From assembly GCA_023392075.1 (NCBI GenBank), contig JAEVZU010000040.1, positions 1 to 10,242 of the forward strand: DNA of 10,242 bases, in the 5' to 3' direction. Both the position numbers and the translations under genes were made by a program. The DNA comes from Bacillota bacterium. GTDB taxonomy: Bacteria > Bacillota > Clostridia > Acetivibrionales > DSM-1351. Below the pieces are notes generated by a model that searched no databases, was not told where the DNA came from, and saw only the letters and a program-made list of their open reading frames with translations. How positions within the stretch are numbered: position 1 is the stretch's first letter; the number at the start of each line of letters is the position of its first letter. Below, piece by piece: positions 1-6,400 of this stretch.

Positions 1-547
1 AAAGGAAAGGTTAAGCATAAGTTAATAGATATAATATTTATTGTTGTTTCATCGGTGATTTGTGGATGCAACGAATGGAAAGATATTAGACTCTGGACAG
101 AAATGGAAGCAAATATTAACTGGTTGATAAAATATATTGAGCTTCCAAATGGTATACCCTCTCTTTCTACAATAGGTCGGCTATTTAATATAATTTCGCC
201 AGAACAATTTCAAGCTTGCTTTGCAGATTGGATGAAAAGAGCCGTATCTCCAGAAAAAAGAGATATCATCAGCATAGATGGAAAGACAATGCGTGGAACT
301 ATCGAACCCGGAAGTAATAGAGGGGTTCATATCGTCAGTGCTTTATGTAATTCACACAAGCCTGGTTATAGGACAGGTAAAGACTAATGAAAAGAGTAAT
401 GAAATAACAGCAATACCAGAACTTTTAGACATGATATATATAGAAGGATGCATTGTTACTATGGTATATTTAACGAAAAACAAGAATGCTAAAGCACTCG
501 ATTTGATAAAAAAATCATTTCTTATAGATGAAATTTTTAAATTTTAG
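1..547 (+). pseudogene. ISAs1-family transposase, N-terminal half, frameshifted and truncated
   Basis: Frame 1 is open from the first base, so the true start lies upstream of the window. It reads through KLIDIIFIVVSSVICGC, then NGIPSLSTIGRLF, then ISIDGKTMRGT, the N-terminal pattern of ISAs1 (H-repeat) DDE transposases; the Asp of IDGKT is expected to be catalytic. After HIVSALCNSH (about base 357) this frame soon stops at 385-387. The family sequence continues one frame over from about base 359 as SLVIGQVKTNEKSNEITAIPELLDM, so one extra base, probably an A near 358, broke the gene. Similarity ends after EGCIVT (about base 460): the expected IDAMG block and the rest of the catalytic core are absent, and the residual frame runs into unrelated AT-rich sequence until 547. 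It cannot encode an active transposase. No terminal inverted repeat is visible in the window. Confidence 0.88.
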
Positions 548-572
548 AACTAGGTTTAGCTATTGATCCTTA

Positions 573-603
573 TTGAAATGTTAGATAGGAAATGTGGTAG
601 AAT
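573..603 (+). promoter_or_regulatory. possible sigma-A promoter for the fic gene
   Basis: TTGAAA at 573-578 and TAGAAT at 598-603 resemble -35 and -10 boxes, but the 19-base spacer is longer than the ideal 17. It sits about 40 bases before the Fic start, downstream of the transposase remnant. This is a weak pattern-based call. Confidence 0.3.
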
Positions 604-640
604 ATAAGCATATGGTGCAGTATTTGAGGAGGATTTTAAA

Positions 641-1456
641 ATGCGAAATTTACCGGAAATGTTATCCGGAATTGATGGTTTATTAAATGAACTAAATAGT
701 TATAGACCTCTTACAAAAAGTGAAGTTAATCGCTTGCGGGAAGAGTTCCTGATAAATTTCACATACAATTCGAATGCAATTGAGGGTAATACCCTTACAT
801 TGCAGGAGACAGCATTAATATTAAATGAAGGGATTACAATTAGCGAGAAACCACTTAGGGACCATCTTGAAGTAATTGGGCATAAGGAAGCATACTTATT
901 TATAGAGGAGCTTGTCAAAGATAAAACAGAGTTATCTGAAAAAATAATCAAAGACATCCATAGTCTAGTTTTAATGGAACAGCGGGAAAATAGAGGAGTT
1001 TACAGGCGTTTACCTGTAATGATAATGGGTGCGGTTCATACACCTCCACAGCCTTATATAGTTCCTGTAAAGATGGAACAACTGCTAAACGAATATACAC
1101 GAAATATTGACGAACATATAGTAAAAAAGGTGGCTAGGTTTCACCTGGATTTTGAAGCTATACATCCATTCATAGACGGAAACGGAAGAACCGGAAGGCT
1201 TATTTTAAACCTTGAATTGATGAAGCATGGCTTCCCGCCAATCAATATTAAATTCAGTGATAGAAAACGCTATTATAACTGTTTTACGAGTTATCATACT
1301 AATAATGATCCGGAAGAAATGATTTTACTCATTGCTGAAAACGTTGAAAGTGAAATCCAAAGGTATATTGAAATAATAAAAATGGCAAATGATATAACCG
1401 AAGGGAAATATCCAAAAGAAGAAATACAAGAAGATGATGAAAATCAGGAAATTTAA
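641..1456 (+). CDS. Fic family protein (class II, predicted AMP transferase)
   Basis: This 271-residue protein has the Fic active-site loop HPFIDGNGRTGR at residues 175-186, with catalytic His175, the phosphate-binding GNGR core and Arg186. An N-terminal inhibitory helix motif, SNAIEG at residues 44-49 (S/TxxxE G/N), places Glu48 where it would block the ATP gamma-phosphate. That is the class II arrangement, in which inhibitor and catalyst share one chain. A proline-rich flap (HTPPQPYIVP, about residues 130-139) would dock the target side chain. Fic enzymes usually transfer AMP from ATP to a Ser, Thr or Tyr hydroxyl of a protein; the target here is unknown. The start is supported by AGGAGG at 627-632, eight bases before the ATG. 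All key residues are present and the length is normal. The C-terminus ends in a charged KEEIQEDDENQEI tail. It appears monocistronic, followed by a hairpin terminator. No separate antitoxin gene is seen. Confidence 0.93.
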   Translation: MRNLPEMLSGIDGLLNELNSYRPLTKSEVNRLREEFLINFTYNSNAIEGNTLTLQETALILNEGITISEKPLRDHLEVIGHKEAYLFIEELVKDKTELSEKIIKDIHSLVLMEQRENRGVYRRLPVMIMGAVHTPPQPYIVPVKMEQLLNEYTRNIDEHIVKKVARFHLDFEAIHPFIDGNGRTGRLILNLELMKHGFPPINIKFSDRKRYYNCFTSYHTNNDPEEMILLIAENVESEIQRYIEIIKMANDITEGKYPKEEIQEDDENQEI

Positions 1457-1470
1457 TATGTGCAAAGATG

Positions 1471-1501
1471 GGAGCTACAATAACTATAGCTCTTATTTTT
1501 T
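1471..1501 (+). terminator. Rho-independent terminator after fic
   Basis: GAGCTA (1472-1477) pairs with TAGCTC (1487-1492) around a 9-base loop, followed by the T-rich run TTATTTTTT. It starts 15 bases after the Fic stop, so fic and the lipoprotein gene are probably separate transcripts, or read-through is only partial. Confidence 0.7.
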
Positions 1502-1537
1502 ACCCCAAATACAAATTATTAATAAGGGAGAATAATA

Positions 1538-2020
1538 ATGAAAAAATTTTTTGTAAGTATTCTATTGTTATTGATTATGTGCTTATTAGTTGTTTCATGT
1601 AGTAAAAGACAAGACAATAATTCAGTCAATGTTAATGATGAAGGAATTCAAACAGAGAAGGCAAGTGAAGGTACTAATACAAATGAAAGTACTAAAGAAA
1701 TTAAAGAATTAGTTCAAAAGTTTTTTAATGCCTTTGAAACTGCCGACTATAAAAGTATGAAAGCATTATGTACTCAGGATTGTATTGAAAAATATTTCAA
1801 AGATGATGGTGTATTTGGAATGATAAGTGCAAAAGCAACTAAAGTCGGAGAAGATATACGTACTTTATCGGAAAAAGAGTATCGTGTGTTTGTTGATGTA
1901 GAGATGAAACCATCAAAAATTTCAACGTTTTCATCAAAGGAAACTAGTACATCATTTTATCTAATAGTTGAAAAAAAAGATGATGAAAGTTGGCTTATTA
2001 ACAATTTAACAACTGGTTAA
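1538..2020 (+). CDS. small secreted lipoprotein, possible NTF2-like domain
   Basis: A 160-residue protein with a clear lipoprotein signal peptide: MKK start, hydrophobic stretch over residues 4-19, and lipobox LVVSC with Cys21 as the predicted lipidated residue. It would be anchored on the outer face of the membrane. Residues about 22-50 form a Ser/Thr/Asn/Glu-rich linker. The rest, from IKELVQKFFNAFETADYKSM to WLINNLTTG, has the shape of SnoaL/NTF2-like or DUF4878-like lipoproteins: a first helix ending in a region of the type 'F..A....D', then beta strands. That fold assignment is by pattern only and no enzymatic residues can be claimed. AAGGGAG at 1524-1530, seven bases before the ATG, supports the start. 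It lies between two hairpin terminators, so it is probably transcribed alone. The function is unknown; the domain family is often used for small-ligand or partner binding rather than catalysis. Confidence 0.85.
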   Translation: MKKFFVSILLLLIMCLLVVSCSKRQDNNSVNVNDEGIQTEKASEGTNTNESTKEIKELVQKFFNAFETADYKSMKALCTQDCIEKYFKDDGVFGMISAKATKVGEDIRTLSEKEYRVFVDVEMKPSKISTFSSKETSTSFYLIVEKKDDESWLINNLTTG

Positions 2021-2042
2021 AAATAGTCAATAACTAAATATG

Positions 2043-2087
2043 AAAAGATAGACTTTACTTTTTGATTATAAAGTCTATCTTTTTTTA
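2043..2087 (+). terminator. strong Rho-independent terminator after the lipoprotein gene
   Basis: AGATAGACTTTA (2046-2057) pairs perfectly with TAAAGTCTATCT (2069-2080) around an 11-base loop. A run of T follows and a run of A precedes the stem, so it could also act on transcripts from the other strand. It begins 22 bases after the lipoprotein stop. Confidence 0.9.
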
Positions 2088-2099
2088 TTATATTAATAT

Positions 2100-2385
2100 A
2101 ATTGGGTTCTGTATAGATAACCTCGTTAAGCACGCTAAAGCAAGGAATTCTCTCAGAATTACTGTCTCAAAGGATATTAAAAAAACTTGAAAGTTCAGTA
2201 GTTTTGCACAAGATGAAGAATTACCTGATTAAAACAAGCATATTCAAATGCTTTAAGACAAGTTGAGGAGGATATACAAAATGGCATACATGGCAAGCCT
2301 GAGGGAAAAGAGTATCTGACCATAATCTGCTTGATAGTGGTATATTACCCGGCATTGTTGCACAACTACACATAACTCTTTAAAT
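2100..2385 (+). pseudogene. unidentified decayed coding remnant in a 400-base gap without intact genes
   Basis: The interval between the lipoprotein and deacetylase genes has no intact gene but contains coding-like fragments. One frame reads DNLVKHAKARNSLRITVSKD, then a stop, then KFSSFAQDEELPD and a stop. Shortly after, another frame reads LKQAYSNALRQVEEDIQNG followed by IHGKPEGKEYLTIICLIV. A third frame near 2310-2380 gives DHNLLDSGILPGIVAQLHIT. These pieces abut one another in order, which is what a single gene broken by stops and frameshifts would look like. I do not recognise the parent family. The alternative is chance open stretches in AT-rich DNA. The last 50 bases before 2430 are very AT-rich and probably hold the promoter of the next gene, but no convincing -35/-10 pair stands out. 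Confidence 0.4.
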
Positions 2386-2429
2386 AATAAAATATTATAT
2401 ATTATAAATTATTATTAAGGAGTTTTATA

Positions 2430-3058
2430 ATGAAGATTTTTATTATAAACCGGAAGAGGTTTTCAAGTTACTTGCTTATTTTGACTATTGGTATGGGACT
2501 TATAGCTTTATTTATAACTGCAGGGCGTTCAGGGGTCTTTAATTCTATAAATGTTTTCAGCAATAACAGAGTACTTCCTATTTACAGCGTTGAAACAGAT
2601 AGAAATCTTGTTTCAATAACCTTTGACTGCGCCTGGGGAGCCGGTGACATACCTACTATATTGGAAATACTGAAAAAGGAGAATGTAAAGGCCAGTTTTT
2701 TTATGGTGGGACAGTGGGGTGAAAAATATCCCGATGCCGTAAAACTAATTGCAAATGACGGGCATGATGTGGCCAACCACGGCTATTCACATTTAAGAAT
2801 GAGTACTATCGGAAAGGAAAAATGCAAATCCGAAATTGAACTATGCAATCAGAAGCTCGGAGAAATATCTGGTACCAAGGTTAACTTATTTAGACCACCA
2901 TATGGTGACTACAATAATACTGTTATTGAAACCTGTAATGAATTGGGAAGCTATCCTATTCAGTGGAATGTTGATACATTCAATATAAAAGTAAAAAGAT
3001 ACCGAAATACTTAGAACAACTGGGTTACAGTTGTTCTTTATTTTTAGAATTTATATGA
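2430..3058 (+). pseudogene. PdaB-like polysaccharide deacetylase with internal deletion
   Basis: The readable frame gives 194 residues (2430-3014). It has a membrane anchor or uncleaved signal (residues 13-31) and then a NodB-type deacetylase domain: motif 1 TFDCAWG (64-70), the PdaB-like variant of TFDDG in which the second Asp is replaced; motif 2 HGYSH (117-121), the usual metal-binding His pair; motif 3 RPPYG (155-159); and a QWNVDT block (178-183). Family members continue for about 50 more residues with a catalytic LxxLH-type motif, which is missing. Instead the frame ends quickly in KRYRNT. One frame over, from about 2993, bases encode KKIPKYLEQLGYS to a stop at 3058, which resembles the C-terminal end of such proteins (IPxxIExLxxxGY). 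So an internal deletion of roughly 40 codons that also shifted the frame is the best explanation. AAGGAG at 2417-2422 is a good ribosome binding site. The intact protein would have acted on cell-wall peptidoglycan or a related glycan outside the membrane; this copy is probably inactive. Confidence 0.8.
3013..3045 (+). terminator. perfect 10-bp hairpin with T-tail at the end of the deacetylase remnant
   Basis: AGAACAACTG (3013-3022) pairs with CAGTTGTTCT (3028-3037) around a GGTTA loop, followed by TTATTTTT. It overlaps the in-frame stop TAG at 3012-3014 and lies within the shifted C-terminal coding remnant. It looks like a functional intrinsic terminator that would insulate the following element genes from upstream transcription. 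Confidence 0.75.
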
Positions 3059-3074
3059 GAGGGGTAAAACAAAA

Positions 3075-3434
3075 ATGGAAAAAAATCTAAATCATTGTCA
3101 CAAAGGATGTCAGAAAAACTTGTGAGAGAATTAAGAAACAGAGATTATTCAGCATATCCGATAAGTGCAAATAGTGATGATAACAATTGGGGCATTGATA
3201 AAATAATCGTGACAAAATCCGGTAAAGATATATGTGACATAAATTGCAAAACCGGAACAATCTCTTATATCAATTCTTTTGACCGCAGTTGGCATAAAAT
3301 TATTAGATCATATAATCGTTGCAGAAGAACAGTGCTACAGTTTCAAGCAGCATGGTATTATGCCAAGTATAAGTAATTATGCTTTTAATAGTGCAAGTCA
3401 AGAAGAAGGATACGAAGATTATGCTGAAATATAA
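3075..3434 (+). pseudogene. small unknown element protein, interrupted by two compensating frameshifts
   Basis: GAGAGGGG at 3057-3064 precedes ATG at 3075. The initial frame stops after 16 codons. Coding-like sequence continues in another frame as SLSQRMSEKLVRELRNRDYS and on through GIDKIIVTKSGKDICDINC to SFDRSWHK, then returns to the first frame as LLDHIIVAEEQCYSFKQHG, ending at TAA 3432-3434. The shifts fit one missing A in the seven-A run at 3079-3085 and one extra A in the run at 3296-3299. Corrected, the product would be about 119 residues with no signal peptide or membrane segment. The middle frame alone can be read from a TTG at 3095 but has no ribosome binding site there. I recognise no family. 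Its place 36 bases before the giant methylase-helicase gene suggests the same operon. It may be truly broken, rescued by slippage on the A-run, or affected by base-calling error. Confidence 0.6.
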
Positions 3435-3451
3435 TTATTTGAACCCATAAT

Positions 3452-3460
3452 AAAGGATGG
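3452..3460 (+). promoter_or_regulatory. ribosome binding site of the giant gene
   Basis: AAAGGATGG lies before ATG 3471, with somewhat long spacing (13 bases from the end of AAAGGA). The same 11 bases, AAAGGATGGAT, recur at 9711-9721 in front of the ATG at 9728, which helps decide the start of that downstream gene. Confidence 0.6.
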
Positions 3461-3470
3461 ATACCTACAT

Positions 3471-6400
3471 ATGCTAAGTTATAATAAAATATTTGAAGAT
3501 ACTATGAAGAAAATTACAGAAACCCAACTGGAATGGGAAAAGTTTTTAAGATTTTCTGGCCAGCTATTTAAATACGACCTTTTTAATAAAGTTCTTATAT
3601 ATGGTCAAAGACCTGATGCAACTATGGTTGCTGATATGAATACCTGGAATAATAGAGTTGGCAGATGGATTAACAGGGGAAGCAAAGCAATCAAAGTTAT
3701 AAGTGAAGATAACAAAAATATCAGGTACCTTTTTGATATATCAGACACCCACGGCGAGCCAACAACGAGAATCACAAATTATACGATTAAATCGGAAGAA
3801 GCCCAAAAATTTATAATAAACTATATTGGTGGATCTGAGAAGAAAGATTTCCGGGTATTTGTTGAGGATATCTGTGCAGAATTATTGCAAACCAATACTA
3901 TTAAAGACGAAGGTATAGAAACCTTTATTTATGAAAGTGCAATATATTCAATATTTAGCCGGTTGGAATTGGATACTGAAAAACAATACAATTATGAAAA
4001 TGCTCTGCTTCAAATTGACATTAGTCAAGCTACAGAATATGCTACAATTATTTCAGGGATAAGTGAACAAGTTTTAAAGCTGATAGAAAAACCGGCTAGA
4101 ATATACGAACAAAAGGAGAGAGAATATAATGAGAGTGGAATACATAGAAGGAATTGGAATGGTAGAGTTTCCGGAAACGACAGAGGAATTGGAAGCGGCA
4201 AAAGCCAAGGAAATAAAGAACTTGAAAGAACAGAAACCGTTATCGGACCTGGATTATCTAGAGGGGCAGGATGGAATTCTATATCCGGAGATGGCAATAG
4301 ACCAGAACGAGGGCCTGGAGAAAACCCCGATGGGGATATTCGCATCGGAAGCAGTAAAATACCTGGTTCAGAATCATCCCGAAAGAGTCCAGCAGATGAA
4401 AATTCAGGGAACCTGGTTCAGTACGATCTACGATATAGACAATCAGGCAATGGAGATGATGGACAAGCTGCAGAAGCAATTGAGGGAACAACATCCGGCA
4501 CCCATGACGGAGGATTTTATGGAGCTGGTGAAATACAACACATGGATCAGGGACACAGCCCAGGAAATCGTTCTAAAAGAAGTGGTTCGAAGACCAAGGT
4601 AACAGTTCAGACCGGGGAGTCGTCAGATAATGATGGCTCTATTTTTTTGCCCCAAAAGCAGCAATCCTTATTTGATCTAATTGAAACACAAGAAAATGAA
4701 ATTGAGAGCTCTAAAGAAGAGATCACTAAGGAAAATAAAATAGCAGATGAAAATCTTCATAAAGATATAAAAGGAATTGAAGAGCAGGAAAAGCCTGAAA
4801 CAGGTATTGTAAAGGATGGAAACAATCAAGCTGGATATGTTGCGATAATCAGAGACAAGATAAACTATAGATATGATTCTTCAGACAATATCGGCGCCGG
4901 CGGACAAAAAACAAAATATAAGGCTAATATTGATGCAATCAGGCTATTAAAGGATATTGAAAAAGAAAACAGGTATGCCACAAGCTATGAACAAGGTATA
5001 CTTGCCCGATATACCGGCTGGGGCGGGTTGGCTCAGACATTCAATACTGAAGCCAAAGGCTGGGAGAATGAATATAAGGAATTAAAAGAACTATTATCAG
5101 AGAGCGAATATAGCAGTGCAAGAGCTTCAACACCCAATGCTCATTATACAGATCCGGTAGTAATCCGGGCAGTATATAAAGCACTGGAAAGATTTGATTT
5201 TAAAGGTGGAAATATAATTGAGCCGGCATTGGGATCCGGCCTTTTTTATTCTCTGATTCCTGAAGAAATATCGGCTAAATCTAATTTGTATGGTGTAGAA
5301 CTGGACAGCATTTCTGGGAGAATAGCAAAGCATTTATATCAAACAGTCGATATAAGAATCCAGGGCTATGAAGAAACTGATTTCTCGGATAATTCTTTTG
5401 ATGTGGCCATTGGAAATGTTCCATTCGGAGATTACAAGCTGCACGACAAAAGGTATAACAAGCTAAACCTGAATATCCATGATTACTTTTTTGCTAAGAC
5501 ACTGGACAAGGTTAGACCTGGCGGCGTAATTGCCTTTATAACAACAAAAGGAACACTTGATAAGGCAAACAGTTCCTTCAGAAAGTACCTGGCAGAACGT
5601 GCTGAATTAATTGGTGCTATAAGGCTTCCCAATACCGCATTCAAGCAGATTGCCAATACCGAAGTAACCACCGATATTATTTTTCTTCAGAAACGCGAGC
5701 ATCCGGTAGTGCTTGAGAATGATCCTAATTGGATTGGATTAGGTTACACAGAGGATAATGTGCCGGTTAATCAATATTATTTGGATAACCCTCAAATGCT
5801 ATTGGGCAAGATGGTTTTCTTTAAGAAAATGTATGGCAATGAAAATGATACCGGCCTGGTACTTATTGAAGGAGATAATATAGAAGCTGGTTTAAATAAG
5901 GCGGTTGAAAATTTAAATGCCAGGATAGAAAGTATTGTTACTGAAAAAGAAGAAAGCCTGGAGGAATATATACCTGCTGATCCTGGTGTTAAAAACTTTA
6001 CTTATGTTGTAAAAGATCAAAACCTTTATTATAGAGAAAACTCCAGAATGGTAAAGGTAAATTTACCTGAGAAAACAAGTGAACGTGTTACGGGTTTATG
6101 TGAGCTCAGAGCTGCGCTACGTCAAGCCATTGATATTCAAACAGAAGGTTGTACTTTTGAGGAGCTAAAACCATACCAGGAAGATCTTCTGAGCATATAC
6201 AACGACTTTACTAAAAAGTATGGAGCTATAAACTCTCAGGCTAATTTACGCGCCTTTCAAAAGGATGCCGATATACCATTAGTATCTTCTTTGGAATTGC
6301 TTGATGAAAAAGGTAATGTAAAATCTCTGGCAGATGTGTTTTACAAGCAAACCATCAGGCCATATGAGCCGATCACTAAGGTTGGTACTGCAGCGGATGC

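Noticed and set aside
278..547. Open frame of 89 codons that could be called an independent gene
   Set aside because: Its middle part is the continuation of the ISAs1 transposase after a one-base shift, and its start has no ribosome binding site, so it is part of the pseudogene.
3095..3376. Stand-alone 93-residue gene starting at TTG 3095
   Set aside because: There is no ribosome binding site at the TTG. The ATG at 3075 has one, and the coding-like sequence extends beyond both ends of this frame, so a frameshifted longer gene fits better.
4025..4345. Minus-strand open frame opposite the overprinted region
   Set aside because: It is Pro/Ser/Leu-rich, as expected for the complement of a purine-rich sequence, has no ribosome binding site and resembles no family. 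Only the + strand inner frame has support.
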